NCBI RefSeq assembly: GCF_004521915.1 | Contig: NZ_SDKD01000023.1 | Span: forward strand, 1 to 64,000 | Reading direction: 5' to 3' | From: Brevibacillus migulae | GTDB taxonomy: Bacteria; Bacillota; Bacilli; Brevibacillales; Brevibacillaceae | DNA: 64,000 nt | In this document: positions 8,490-17,489 of the stretch, piece after piece | Numbering within the stretch: the first letter of the stretch is position 1 | How the letters are laid out: every line of letters begins with the position of its first letter | Made by a program: the position numbers and the translations under genes | The notes under the pieces: generated by a model | The model's input: the letters and a program-made list of their open reading frames with translations, nothing else | What the model was told of the DNA's origin: nothing | Database searches by the model: none

Positions 8490-9563
8490 ATGACAGATGT
8501 AAGGAAGCAAGAAGATATCAACGAAGTCCTTCAGTTTGTAGCACCAGGGACTCCATTTCGCGAAGGTCTGGAGAACGTATTGCGCGCAAAAACGGGCGGG
8601 CTTATCGTGGTCGGATACGGTCCTGAGATGAAAGGAATCGTAGACGGTGGCTTTTCCATTAACTGTGACTTTACTCCCGCCAATCTATATGAATTGGCGA
8701 AAATGGATGGAGCCATTATAGTTAGTGAGGATGCGAAGCGGATCCTGTACGCCAACGCACAGCTCTTTCCCCCTTCCAGCATTCCGTCCACGGAGACGGG
8801 CACCCGGCATCGGACGGCAGAGCGTACGGCCAAGCAGAGCCACCATCTGGTCATCGCCATTTCCCAAAGGCGGAATGTCATTACGCTGTACAAGGGCAGC
8901 TTTCGCTATGTATTGCGGGACATTGGTGTGATTTTGACCAAGGCGAATCAGGCCATATCCACATTGGAACGGTACAAATCAGTGCTTGATCAAGCTTTGA
9001 CCAATTTGGGTGCATTGGAATTCGAGGAATTGGTTACACTTTTTGAAGTTGGGTCCGTACTGCAGCGAATTGAAATGGTTTTACGCATCCGTTCAGAAAT
9101 TACCCAATATATATATGAATTGGGGACAGAGGGTCGTCTCATCAGCATGCAATTGGAGGAGCTTGTCTCCAATATCGAAAACGAAGCCATCATGCTGATA
9201 CGGGACTATAGCCGCAATGATGACATCCATCCTGAACAGATTATCAAGGAAATGAAACGCTTGACGGCAGATGAGCTGGTGGAAATGGGGTCATTCCTGA
9301 GATTGCTGGGGTATCAGCACCATCATAATTTGCTGGAGGAGTCGGTCACACCGAGAGGTTATCGGATTCTGCACAAGATACCACGGCTGCCGATCGCGAT
9401 CATCAACAACCTGGTTCATCATTTCCATAATCTCTCCAGCATCATGATGGCAACGATCGAGGAACTAGACGATGTGGAAGGCATTGGCGGCATTCGCGCC
9501 CGAGCGATCAAAGAGGGGCTAAAGCGGATCCAAGAACAGGTGTTCATTGACAGACACATCTGA
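8490..9563 (+). CDS. disA: DNA integrity scanning diadenylate cyclase DisA
   Basis: Makes c-di-AMP from two ATP and scans DNA for branched lesions, delaying sporulation when damage is present; 357 residues. The N-terminal DAC domain shows the catalytic D-G-A (73-75) and R-H-R-T-A-E-R (106-112). A central helical spine follows, and the C-terminal RuvA-like helix-hairpin-helix (about 300-355, with V-E-G-I-G-G-I-R-A-R) binds branched DNA. Translation is probably coupled to radA; the ribosome site GAGGGGG is in the last radA codons. Confidence 0.97.
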   Translation: MTDVRKQEDINEVLQFVAPGTPFREGLENVLRAKTGGLIVVGYGPEMKGIVDGGFSINCDFTPANLYELAKMDGAIIVSEDAKRILYANAQLFPPSSIPSTETGTRHRTAERTAKQSHHLVIAISQRRNVITLYKGSFRYVLRDIGVILTKANQAISTLERYKSVLDQALTNLGALEFEELVTLFEVGSVLQRIEMVLRIRSEITQYIYELGTEGRLISMQLEELVSNIENEAIMLIRDYSRNDDIHPEQIIKEMKRLTADELVEMGSFLRLLGYQHHHNLLEESVTPRGYRILHKIPRLPIAIINNLVHHFHNLSSIMMATIEELDDVEGIGGIRARAIKEGLKRIQEQVFIDRHI

Positions 9564-9667
9564 TGTAAAATAGTATAGAAGCATTATTGTTTTTCCACTA
9601 AGTCGTGTAGGCAATCCTTGAAACCGAAAAGAGATGGCCCTTTACACAACGAATCAGGAGGTAGTCT

Positions 9668-10396
9668 ATGTTCGTGAAATCACTGCCGAACATGCTGACC
9701 GTAAGCAATTTATTTTTGGGAATCGTAGCGATTATCCTCGCTTTTCAAGGCAATGAATATGTCGATTATGCAGCGATTACAGTCATCATTGGTATGTTGA
9801 TGGACGGACTTGACGGACGCGTGGCGAGGATGCTCAATGCGCAGAGCGAGTTCGGCAAGGAATTGGATTCGTTGTCTGACGTCATTACCTTTGGAGTCGC
9901 ACCCGCGTTCATTATGTATGTGGTCACTCTTCAGCACATGGCGATTATCGGTATTATTATTACCGCGATTTTTCCAATCTGTGGGGCGTTGCGATTGGCC
10001 CGGTTTAATGTACAGGCTGGTACGCCCGGCTATTTTACAGGTCTGCCGATCACAGCAGCAGGTGGTGTATTGGCTACCTTGGCGCTGTACCATGAAGTTT
10101 TCAACCTGATTTTGCTCGCTGCAAGCATGCTGCTGCTTTCCTTCTTGATGGTATCGTCAATTAAGTACCCGAATTTCAAAAAAGTCGGGATTCCTAAGGC
10201 AGCCTACTGGATCACACCGCTGATTATCGCGATTGTTGTGGTATTTGCGATTTATTACCCGTCACAGTTTCCGAAAATTGTCTTCCTGCCTTTGGCCTTT
10301 TATGCACTGTATGGAATAAAAAAAAACGTTGAGATTTTAATGAAAAAATGGAAAAAGAAAAAACAAAACGAGGAAGAAACACTCCCGTTTGAATAA
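9668..10396 (+). CDS. pssA: CDP-diacylglycerol--serine O-phosphatidyltransferase
   Basis: A membrane enzyme making phosphatidylserine, the precursor of phosphatidylethanolamine; 242 residues. The full CDP-alcohol phosphotransferase signature is present: D-G-x2-A-R-x8-G-x3-D-x3-D at residues 49-71. About six to seven hydrophobic segments and a highly basic C-terminal tail (about 220-235) follow. ATG after AGGAGG. It stands 104 bases after disA and ends in a terminator. The placement beside disA differs from Bacillus subtilis, where pssA is elsewhere. Confidence 0.92.
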   Translation: MFVKSLPNMLTVSNLFLGIVAIILAFQGNEYVDYAAITVIIGMLMDGLDGRVARMLNAQSEFGKELDSLSDVITFGVAPAFIMYVVTLQHMAIIGIIITAIFPICGALRLARFNVQAGTPGYFTGLPITAAGGVLATLALYHEVFNLILLAASMLLLSFLMVSSIKYPNFKKVGIPKAAYWITPLIIAIVVVFAIYYPSQFPKIVFLPLAFYALYGIKKNVEILMKKWKKKKQNEEETLPFE

Positions 10397-10410
10397 CGAT
10401 CAAGCATACG

Positions 10411-10440
10411 AAAACCCCGCTTGCAAGTAAGCGGGGTTTT
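10411..10440 (+). terminator. Intrinsic terminator after pssA
   Basis: A perfect 12-bp stem AAAACCCCGCTT / AAGCGGGGTTTT with a 6-nt loop. Being flanked by A and T tracts, it could also stop the minus-strand gene that ends at 10487. Confidence 0.9.
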
Positions 10441-10486
10441 CCAATGAAACCTTTTGGGCGGATCATACGTAGAACATATAGGGTCG

Positions 10487-10882
10487 TTAAGAAAGATTAA
10501 AGACACCAAGTGTGTTGAGCTTATCAGATTCATCTTTGACAGCGTCGGAAAGCTTGATATCGGTAATGTTGCCAAGCGCGGCCAGATAGAACAGACTTTT
10601 TCCAATTTCAGCAGTGAGAACTTCTTTACAATGTTCACATAGAGGACCTGTGAAATGGGTCTCCAAATTCGGGCGGTTTTCATGCAGGCTTTTGTCTGGA
10701 TCAATAGGTTGTTTTTTCGCGGTTACTTCTACACAACCGCATTCGGTAATCGCTTTGGTCAGCGAACGATTGATTCGGGAGGTAGCTTCTTGCGTTTTTG
10801 AGAGGACATCAAGCACACTGCGGTGGCGTATCAGCAATTGACTTACCTGTTTTTGGAATTGGTCCAAATAATTGGTTCCCAT
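10487..10882 (-). CDS. Small conserved protein of unknown function with Cys motifs
   Basis: 131 residues, soluble, no signal peptide or membrane segment. The N-terminal half is helical and amphipathic (Q-x3-Q-L-L-x-R-H-R-S). A C-G-C near residue 48 and a C-E-H-C near 97-100 suggest metal or redox chemistry. The C-terminus is again helical. I recall similar proteins in Bacilli labelled only as a domain of unknown function (possibly DUF1573), but cannot verify this. It has its own strong promoter, a good AGGGGTGA ribosome site and points away from the PIN/TRAM gene, so it is a real, autonomously transcribed gene. Function cannot be assigned. Confidence 0.8.
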   Translation of the reverse strand: MGTNYLDQFQKQVSQLLIRHRSVLDVLSKTQEATSRINRSLTKAITECGCVEVTAKKQPIDPDKSLHENRPNLETHFTGPLCEHCKEVLTAEIGKSLFYLAALGNITDIKLSDAVKDESDKLNTLGVFNLS

Positions 10883-10946
10883 ATTGATTCACCCCTACTC
10901 TAAGTTGAACGTATCGTCAGAATTTTTTGTCAGTTACTCACTGCTA

Positions 10947-10976
10947 ATTATAAAGAGTGGAGCGTGAGTATGTCAA
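10947..10976 (-). promoter_or_regulatory. Strong SigA promoter of the minus-strand unknown gene
   Basis: Read on the minus strand: perfect TTGACA (10976-10971), 18-bp spacer, perfect TATAAT (10952-10947). A start near 10940 gives a leader of about 58 nt. Confidence 0.85.
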
Positions 10977-11046
10977 ACCGTGAAAAACAGGAAAACGATT
11001 TGGTTGTTGACGATAATTTGGTGTATATGTTAAAATTTTTGGCTAT

Positions 11047-11076
11047 TTGACACAGTAAAATACCTTTTGTTATAGT
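11047..11076 (+). promoter_or_regulatory. Promoter of the PIN/TRAM gene
   Basis: TTGACA (11047-11052), 18-bp spacer, TATAGT (11071-11076). A weaker second candidate lies just upstream (TTGACG at 11007 with TAAAAT at 11031). Confidence 0.7.
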
Positions 11077-11168
11077 GGGGGAAAGCCGTATGACATTCAA
11101 CAAACTTTCAAGGAAGACAGGGTTTTTCTTTACAGCTTCTGTCTATATTAATAAGAGGAGGTGACAAC

Positions 11169-12260
11169 GTGTTAAAGCGTATCTGTAGAATCTTTTTCGT
11201 TGTAATCGGCGGAGGACTTGGTTTTCATTATGGGGTCGATATTTTCGATGCACTTAACACTTGGCTGAATTTCGGCGCAATTCCGGGGCCGCAGTATATC
11301 GCCGCAGTCGTCGGCGCGGTGTTGCTGTTCCTGGTCAGCAATCGGTTGGTTGATTACATCGTAAACACCGTTCACTGGGGAGAAGAGATGCTTTTGAAGC
11401 TGCCGATCGTCGATGTGATGTTCGGGGCGATAGGGTTGATTATTGGTCTTATTGTTGCTTTTCTATTATTCCTGCCCATCAGCAGTATCCCGATCCCAGT
11501 CGTTGGAGATTTGCTGCCGCTGCTTGTATCCGGTTTGCTTGGCTATCTCGGGTTTCAGGTCGGCTTTCGCAAACGGGATGAAATCATGGCGGTATTCTCG
11601 ATTGGCAAGAAGGAAAAAGCAAAGAAGGATGGCAATAATATCACCGCAAACGTTGAGCATAAAATTCTCGACACCAGCGTCATCATTGACGGCCGCATCG
11701 CTGACATTTGCCGTACCGGATTCATTGAAGGGGCCTTGGTCATTCCAGGGTTTGTGTTGGCGGAACTGCAGCATATTGCAGACTCCTCTGATGCCTTGAA
11801 ACGCAATCGCGGTCGACGCGGACTGGATATTCTCAACAAGATCCAAAAAGAATTGAAAGTGAATGTGCAGATCTGGGAAGGCGATTTTGAAGACGTATCC
11901 GAAGTGGATAGCAAGCTGATCAAGCTGGCGAAGCTCCTGAACGGAAAAGTAGTGACCAATGACTTCAACTTAAACAAAGTATGCGAATTGCAAGGTGTGC
12001 CGATCCTGAACATCAACGATCTGGCCAATGCCGTGAAACCGGTAGTGCTGCCAGGAGAAGAGCTTACCGTGCAGGTCATTAAAGACGGTAAAGAATACGG
12101 GCAAGGTGTCGCTTACTTGGATGACGGCACGATGATCGTCGTCGAGGGCGGACGAGAGTATATCGGCTCTGACGTGGATGTTTTGGTGACAAGCGTCTTG
12201 CAAACATCAGCAGGCCGGATGATTTTTGCCAAGCCGAAGCTGCTGGAAAAAGCATTGTAA
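11169..12260 (+). CDS. PIN/TRAM domain membrane protein (YacL-like)
   Basis: A conserved integral-membrane PIN/TRAM protein of 363 residues. Four or so hydrophobic segments occupy about residues 1-135. A PIN nuclease-like domain follows (about 160-290) with acidic positions in I-L-D-T-S-V-I-I-D-G-R and V-T-N-D-F-N. A C-terminal TRAM domain (about 295-355) is likely RNA-binding. The family is common beside ispD in Bacilli; its RNA target is not established from sequence. GTG start at 11169 after AGGAGGTGA. ispD follows closely and is probably co-transcribed. Confidence 0.9.
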   Translation: MLKRICRIFFVVIGGGLGFHYGVDIFDALNTWLNFGAIPGPQYIAAVVGAVLLFLVSNRLVDYIVNTVHWGEEMLLKLPIVDVMFGAIGLIIGLIVAFLLFLPISSIPIPVVGDLLPLLVSGLLGYLGFQVGFRKRDEIMAVFSIGKKEKAKKDGNNITANVEHKILDTSVIIDGRIADICRTGFIEGALVIPGFVLAELQHIADSSDALKRNRGRRGLDILNKIQKELKVNVQIWEGDFEDVSEVDSKLIKLAKLLNGKVVTNDFNLNKVCELQGVPILNINDLANAVKPVVLPGEELTVQVIKDGKEYGQGVAYLDDGTMIVVEGGREYIGSDVDVLVTSVLQTSAGRMIFAKPKLLEKAL

Positions 12261-12330
12261 ACGAAACAGAAATAACGGTCCGCCATGGCTGCATGCTGTG
12301 GCGGACACTGTAGTCATGGAGAGGATTTTT

Positions 12331-13020
12331 GTGGATATAGGCGTCGTGATCGTAGCGGCAGGCTCCGGAAAAAGGATGGGAGCTGCCCGCAATAAGCTGT
12401 GGCTTTCGCTGGGTGGAAAACCGATCCTTTCTTATGCCGTAGAGCTGTTCTGCACTCATGCAAAAATATCCGAAGTGGTGCTGGTGGTTAGCCAGTCTGA
12501 TGAAGAGGATGTCCGGGCATGGCTGCAAGAGACCGCATATCCGGTAAAAGTAACGCTCGGAGGAGCGGAGCGACAGGATAGTGTGCGGCTTGGAATGGAT
12601 GCACTTTCTGAAAATTGCACCTACGTACTGGTCCATGACGCAGCCCGACCGTTTGTGACAAAGGAAGAGATCGATGCGATTATCGATCAGGTGCTGATTG
12701 ACCAGGCGGCCATCATGGCGGTGCCGGTAAAAGATACGATCAAAGTGGTTGGACCTGCGGGGACCGTTGAAACGACGCCGGCACGGGAGAGCTTGTGGGC
12801 TGTGCAGACCCCACAAGCTTTTCGTCTTTCCCTACTGCGCGAGGCGTATGAGGCTGCACAGGCAGCTGGAAAAATGGGGACGGATGACGCCATGCTGGTC
12901 GAATGGATCGGACATCCGGTCAAGGTCGTGCGCGGCAGCTACGAAAATATGAAAGTGACGACACCTGAGGATTTGTGGATGGGTGAAGAGATCATACGAC
13001 GGAGAAGGGGAGAAATGTAG
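12331..13020 (+). CDS. ispD: 2-C-methyl-D-erythritol 4-phosphate cytidylyltransferase
   Basis: Third step of the MEP isoprenoid pathway: couples MEP with CTP; about 229 residues. The N-terminal nucleotide-binding loop A-A-G-S-G-K-R-M-G and the H-D-A-A-R-P motif (about 102-106) are intact. The frame stays open back to 12226, but the preceding residues do not look like IspD. GTG at 12331 is 6 bases after GGAGAGG (12318-12324) and starts just before the first strand; ATG at 12316 overlaps that site. ispF follows after two bases. Confidence 0.94.
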   Translation: MDIGVVIVAAGSGKRMGAARNKLWLSLGGKPILSYAVELFCTHAKISEVVLVVSQSDEEDVRAWLQETAYPVKVTLGGAERQDSVRLGMDALSENCTYVLVHDAARPFVTKEEIDAIIDQVLIDQAAIMAVPVKDTIKVVGPAGTVETTPARESLWAVQTPQAFRLSLLREAYEAAQAAGKMGTDDAMLVEWIGHPVKVVRGSYENMKVTTPEDLWMGEEIIRRRRGEM

Positions 13021-13022
13021 CG

Positions 13023-13514
13023 ATGATACGAATTGGACAAGGCTTCGACGTGCATCAACTGGTGGAAGGGAGGCCTTGTATCATTGGAGGCGTGCATATT
13101 CCCTATGAAAAGGGATTGCTGGGTCATTCCGATGCGGATGTCTTGCTGCATACGATCAGTGATGCGCTGCTAGGAGCGATCGGCGAAGGAGATATCGGCC
13201 GTCATTTTCCGGATACGGATCCCGCTTTTAAGGATGCAGACAGCGTCAAGCTACTCGAGCATGTCTGGAAGCTGGTGAAAGAACGCGGCTACCGACTGGG
13301 CAACGTAGATGCGACCATCATTGCTCAAGCGCCAAAAATGGCTCCGTACATTCCGCAAATGCGTGAGGTGATTGCCAAGGCGCTGGAAGCAAAGGAGCTT
13401 TCTCAGGTAAATGTTAAGGCGACCACTACCGAGAAGCTGGGTTTTGCCGGAAGAGGAGAAGGAATCGCGGCGCAAGCTGTATGCTTGCTTGTCAAGTCTG
13501 ATTCCGAGGTGTAA
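13023..13514 (+). CDS. ispF: 2-C-methyl-D-erythritol 2,4-cyclodiphosphate synthase
   Basis: Forms the cyclic diphosphate in the MEP pathway; 163 residues, normal for the family and expected to be a trimer. Zinc ligands D9, H11 and H43 are visible (G-F-D-V-H and L-L-H-T). The G-H-S-D-A-D motif is at 34-39, and the R-G-E-G-I-A-A C-terminal segment is present. Adjacent to ispD in the usual order, with the ribosome site inside the last ispD codons. Confidence 0.97.
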   Translation: MIRIGQGFDVHQLVEGRPCIIGGVHIPYEKGLLGHSDADVLLHTISDALLGAIGEGDIGRHFPDTDPAFKDADSVKLLEHVWKLVKERGYRLGNVDATIIAQAPKMAPYIPQMREVIAKALEAKELSQVNVKATTTEKLGFAGRGEGIAAQAVCLLVKSDSEV

Positions 13515-13552
13515 CATTAACTGTTAGAGAACATGAAGGATGGTGTCTTTAC

Positions 13553-15016
13553 ATGACGAAGGAATTCCGATTGAGATATGCGCCCAGTCCGACCGGGCAT
13601 TTACATATTGGGGGAGCCCGCACTGCGCTGTTTAATTACCTGTACGCAAAGCGAAACGGCGGCAAATTCATCGTGCGGATTGAAGATACGGATCAATTGC
13701 GCAACGTGGAAAATGCCGATCAAAGACAGATGGAAAACCTGAAATGGCTCGGTGTGGAATGGGACGAAGGCACCGATATCGGCGGGCCGTACGCACCGTA
13801 CCGTCAAATGGATCGTTTGGACATCTATCGCGGCTATATTGATCAGTTGCTCGCAGAAGGAAAAGCATACTACTGTTATGCAACCAAGGAAGAGCTGGAT
13901 GCGGAGCGTGAAGAGCAGCTTGCCAAAGGGGAAACCCCGAAAATCGCTGAAAAGCATCGTCATGTGACTCCAGAAGAGCGGGAGCAATATGAAAAAGAAG
14001 GACGGCAGCCTTCGATTCATTTCCTGGTACCGGATGACCGCACCTATGTGGTGAACGATATGATTCGCGGCGAGGTCACTTTTGAATCAAAAGAAATGGG
14101 AGATTTCGTCATCTGTCGTCCCGACGGAATCCCGACCTATAACTTTGCCGTGGTAATCGATGACTACTTGATGAAAATCAGCCACGTGGTGCGCGGGGAA
14201 GAACACTTGTCCAATACGCCACGCCAATTGATGATCTACGAAGCATTTGGCTGGGAAGCACCGCAATTTGCCCACCTTGCCCTGATTTTGAATCAGGAAG
14301 GCAAAAAAATGAGCAAACGGGATGAAAGCATCCTGCAGTTCATCGAGCAATACCGTGATCTGGGCTTCTTGCCAGAAGCGATTGTCAATTTCCTTGTGCT
14401 GCTCGGTTGGTCGCCAGGTGGAGAGGAAGAAATTTTCTCGATGAATGAAATCATTGAGCGCTTCTCGTTTGATCGTGTCAGCAAATCGCCGGCTGTGTTC
14501 GATACGGCCAAGATGAACTGGATGAACAATCACTATCTGAAAAGCAAGCCGGTTGAACTCATTACCGAATTGTGCCTCCCTCACCTGCAAAAAGCAGGCT
14601 TTATCGAGGAAGAGCTTTCCGCGGACAGATATGAATGGGTCAAACAGGTGGTGGCTCTTTATCAGGAGCAAATGTCCTACTGCGCCCAAATCGTACCGCT
14701 GGCAGCCCTTTTCTTCCTGGATGAAGTGGTGTACGATGAGGAGGCAAAAGGCGTCATGCTGGAGGAGCAAGTACCGGCTGTCCTGTCTTCGTTGAAACAG
14801 CACATCGAGGATGCTCCGGAATATACTGTCGATACCATCAAGACGATCCTGAAAGATGTGCAAAAAGCGACAGGCTTCAAAGGAAAGGCGCTCTTTATGC
14901 CGATCCGCGTAGCTACAACAGGACAAATTCACGGACGCGATCTGGATAAGACCCTGTACCTGCTTGGCCGTGACAAAGTGTTGGATCGCCTCAATCGTGT
15001 ACTGACAAAGTCATAA
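13553..15016 (+). CDS. gltX: Glutamyl-tRNA synthetase
   Basis: A class I synthetase charging tRNA-Glu, and in this lineage probably also tRNA-Gln for amidation by GatCAB (family knowledge); 487 residues. The HIGH-type motif H-L-H-I-G-G is at residues 16-21 and the K-M-S-K-R loop is near 252-256. An anticodon-binding helical domain fills the C-terminal third. ATG after AAGGATGG. Follows ispF by 38 bases. Confidence 0.97.
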   Translation: MTKEFRLRYAPSPTGHLHIGGARTALFNYLYAKRNGGKFIVRIEDTDQLRNVENADQRQMENLKWLGVEWDEGTDIGGPYAPYRQMDRLDIYRGYIDQLLAEGKAYYCYATKEELDAEREEQLAKGETPKIAEKHRHVTPEEREQYEKEGRQPSIHFLVPDDRTYVVNDMIRGEVTFESKEMGDFVICRPDGIPTYNFAVVIDDYLMKISHVVRGEEHLSNTPRQLMIYEAFGWEAPQFAHLALILNQEGKKMSKRDESILQFIEQYRDLGFLPEAIVNFLVLLGWSPGGEEEIFSMNEIIERFSFDRVSKSPAVFDTAKMNWMNNHYLKSKPVELITELCLPHLQKAGFIEEELSADRYEWVKQVVALYQEQMSYCAQIVPLAALFFLDEVVYDEEAKGVMLEEQVPAVLSSLKQHIEDAPEYTVDTIKTILKDVQKATGFKGKALFMPIRVATTGQIHGRDLDKTLYLLGRDKVLDRLNRVLTKS

Positions 15017-15029
15017 ATATCTGTAAAAT
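15002..15029 (+). promoter_or_regulatory. Candidate promoter of the cysE-cysS operon
   Basis: CTGACA (15002-15007), 16-bp spacer and TAAAAT (15024-15029). The -35 lies in the last gltX codons and the promoter leads directly into the T-box leader. Confidence 0.5.
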
Positions 15030-15044
15030 AGAAAGAAATATCAC

Positions 15045-15347
15045 AGCTTATGAGAATCAAAAAAGCGTTGAACAGGAGAAGTACAAGATAGGAATGCGGC
15101 CCCCCAGAGAGGATGGGAAGGTGGGAACCATCCGGCGCAGTATCTTGGAATGCACCTGAGAGCTATCCGCTGAACCCGGGTTATGATCTCCGGCAGTAAG
15201 ACGGATCGGTTTCCTGCCGTTATCCGGGACAATGAGTGAGAAGACATGCCGAGCGTGTAATGGTCAGCAGCTTCTTAAGCAGAGTGGAACCACGGATAAA
15301 AGCCGTCTCTGCGCCTTTCTTGAGGCGTGGAGGCGGTTTGTTGTATA
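15045..15347 (+). promoter_or_regulatory. Cysteine T-box riboswitch leader
   Basis: This 5' leader fills the 397-base gap between gltX and cysE. A long stem I contains a purine-rich turn near 15070-15090 and a specifier loop with codon TGC (Cys) at 15151-15153. The conserved T-box sequence AGAGTGGAACCACGG (15281-15295) presents TGGA to pair with the UCCA end of uncharged tRNA-Cys. A terminator stem follows. Low charged tRNA-Cys would favour the antiterminator and expression of cysE-cysS. The specifier, the discriminator-pairing base and the downstream genes all agree on cysteine. Confidence 0.9.
15303..15347 (+). terminator. T-box conditional terminator
   Basis: A 13-bp stem (15303-15315 with 15324-15336, three G-U pairs), an 8-nt loop and TTTGTTGT. 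The T-box at 15281-15295 lies immediately upstream, allowing the competing antiterminator fold. Confidence 0.8.
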
Positions 15348-15413
15348 TGCGGGTGCTGCTTTTCGAAGATGAATGGACCGTGAGCAATTGGCTTACTCTT
15401 GGAGGTGGAAAAG

Positions 15414-16088
15414 ATGTGGGAGCAACTGAAAGAAGATATTCAAGTTGTATTTGAACGAGATCCTGCTGCTCGCAGCAAGCTGGAAGTGGTGCTAACGTAT
15501 TCGGGCTTGCATGCGATCTGGGCACATCGTGTCGCTCACAAATTATTCAAAGCGGGATGGTTTACGTCTGCCCGCATCGTTTCACAAGTAGCCAAATTCT
15601 TTACGGGAATCGAAATCCATCCTGGAGCGACGATTGGCAAGCGGTTGTTTATCGATCACGGTATGGGGGTTGTCATCGGAGAGACCTGTGAGATCGGGGA
15701 TGATGTCACCATTTTCCAAGGAGTGACCCTGGGGGGTACCGGAAAGGAAAAAGGGAAGCGTCACCCTACGGTTGGCAATAATGTGATTATCGCGACCGGA
15801 GCAAAGGTATTGGGATCTTTCAAAATTGGGGATAATGCCAAAATCGGGGCAGGAGCGATCGTGCTGCAGGAAGTGCCGCCGAATTCGACTGTGGTTGGCA
15901 TCAAGGGAAGAGTCGTGATTCAGGATGGCAAGCGCGTGAAGTGCGACCTCGACCATGCCAACGTGCCGGATCCGGTTGCGGATATCCTGCGCGATTTGCA
16001 ACGTGAGGTGAACCAGCTGCGCCAGGAAGTGCAGGAGCTGCGAGCAACAAGGGAGGAACAGAAGCAAAATGAGCATTCGATTGTTTAA
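15414..16088 (+). CDS. cysE: Serine O-acetyltransferase
   Basis: Acetylates serine with acetyl-CoA, the first step of cysteine synthesis; about 224 residues, the short Bacillus form. The left-handed beta-helix of hexapeptide repeats spans about 65-175. Catalytic H-D-pair residues lie in I-D-H-G-M-G and the CoA-site histidine in G-K-R-H-P. A C-terminal coiled segment rich in Q, E and R (about 190-220) follows. ATG at 15414 is 5 bases after GGAGGTGG; the TTG at 15399 overlaps that site. The last 20 bases overlap cysS. Confidence 0.95.
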   Translation: MWEQLKEDIQVVFERDPAARSKLEVVLTYSGLHAIWAHRVAHKLFKAGWFTSARIVSQVAKFFTGIEIHPGATIGKRLFIDHGMGVVIGETCEIGDDVTIFQGVTLGGTGKEKGKRHPTVGNNVIIATGAKVLGSFKIGDNAKIGAGAIVLQEVPPNSTVVGIKGRVVIQDGKRVKCDLDHANVPDPVADILRDLQREVNQLRQEVQELRATREEQKQNEHSIV

Positions 16089-17475
16089 TACGCTAACTAG
16101 ACAGAAAGAGGAATTTATTTCTCTGGAACCGGGAAAAGTGAAAATGTATGTATGCGGTCCTACCGTGTACAACTATATCCATATCGGGAATGCGCGTCCG
16201 GCCATTGTGTTTGATACGTTGCGCCGGTATTTGAAATATCGCGGCTATGCCGTCACGTTTGTACAGAATATCACGGACGTGGACGACAAGCTGATTCGTG
16301 CAGCCAATCAGGAAAATACGACGGTGAAGGAGCTGGCCGATCGCTATACGGAGGCGTATAACGCCGATCTGGCTTCGCTGAATGTACTCCCTCCCGACAT
16401 CCAGCCGCGCGTCATGGAAACCATTCCGGAAATCATTGATTTTGTCCAAGGTCTGGTGGAAAAAGGCTTCGCTTACGAAAGTGAAGGCGATGTGTATTTC
16501 CGTACAGGACGCTTCAATGAATACGGAAAACTGTCCCACCAGCCTTTGGAAGAGCTGCAAGCAGGGGCGCGGGTGGAAGTGAATGAGAAAAAGGAAAGTC
16601 CGCTCGATTTTGCCCTGTGGAAGTCTGCTAAACCAGGGGAGATCACATGGGAAAGTCCTTGGGGGCTAGGTCGCCCAGGCTGGCATATTGAATGCTCCGC
16701 CATGGCGTTGAAGTTTCTGGGGGAGACCATGGATATCCACGCAGGCGGGACCGATCTCGTCTTTCCGCATCATGAGAATGAGATCGCGCAGTCAGAATGC
16801 CTGACGGGCAAGGTGTTCGCCCGCTATTGGCTGCACAACGGCATGTTGAACATCGACAACGAGAAGATGTCCAAGTCGCTGGGGAACTTTTTGTTGACCC
16901 GTGAGCTGGTCGAACGTTACAGCGGTCAGCTGATCCGTTTCTTTTTGCTTTCGGGTCATTACCGGGGGCCGATCAACTTCAGCCAGGACTTGTTGGATCA
17001 GGCGGCAAATGGACTGGATCGGATCAAGACGGCTTACACCAATGTGCTGCACCGGATGGAAACTGCCCGGCCGGAGGAACCCAATGGTCTGGCGGAAGAG
17101 CAAAGCGCGACCATCAGCCGCCTGCGAGAGCAATTCATCGCGGAAATGGATGACGATCTGAATACCGCAAACGGCATCACGGTCCTTTTTGAGGTGGCGA
17201 AAGAAGCCAACCTCTATCTGCGAAACGACAATGTTGGCCGTGAGCAATTGGAGGCTTATCGCCAACTGTTCCATGAGTTTGCGGAAGTATTGGGTCTGAA
17301 GCTTGATCAAGCGGAGGAGCTGTTGGATGAGGAAATCGAGAAGCTGATCGCAGAGCGTACGGAAGCCAGAAAAGCCCGCAACTTTGCGCGATCCGATGAA
17401 ATTCGCGATTTGCTGACCGAAAAAGGAATTATTTTGGAAGACACACCACAGGGCGTTCGTTGGCGTCGCAAGTAA
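16069..17475 (+). CDS. cysS: Cysteinyl-tRNA synthetase
   Basis: A class I synthetase for tRNA-Cys, 468 residues. The zinc ligands that select cysteine are recognisable: Cys29 (M-Y-V-C-G-P-T), the Cys in H-I-E-C-S-A and the H-H-E-N-E cluster. The H-I-G-N motif and the K-M-S-K-S loop are intact. It overlaps cysE by 20 bases, so translation is likely coupled and both answer to the upstream T-box. A self-balancing arrangement: shortage of charged tRNA-Cys raises both the amino acid and the synthetase. Confidence 0.97.
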   Translation: MSIRLFNTLTRQKEEFISLEPGKVKMYVCGPTVYNYIHIGNARPAIVFDTLRRYLKYRGYAVTFVQNITDVDDKLIRAANQENTTVKELADRYTEAYNADLASLNVLPPDIQPRVMETIPEIIDFVQGLVEKGFAYESEGDVYFRTGRFNEYGKLSHQPLEELQAGARVEVNEKKESPLDFALWKSAKPGEITWESPWGLGRPGWHIECSAMALKFLGETMDIHAGGTDLVFPHHENEIAQSECLTGKVFARYWLHNGMLNIDNEKMSKSLGNFLLTRELVERYSGQLIRFFLLSGHYRGPINFSQDLLDQAANGLDRIKTAYTNVLHRMETARPEEPNGLAEEQSATISRLREQFIAEMDDDLNTANGITVLFEVAKEANLYLRNDNVGREQLEAYRQLFHEFAEVLGLKLDQAEELLDEEIEKLIAERTEARKARNFARSDEIRDLLTEKGIILEDTPQGVRWRRK

Positions 17476-17489
17476 GGAGCGCAAGATTC

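Noticed and set aside
12226..12330. N-terminal extension of IspD
   Set aside because: The extra residues overlap the end of the PIN/TRAM gene in another frame, do not resemble IspD and lack a ribosome site; GTG 12331 fits better.
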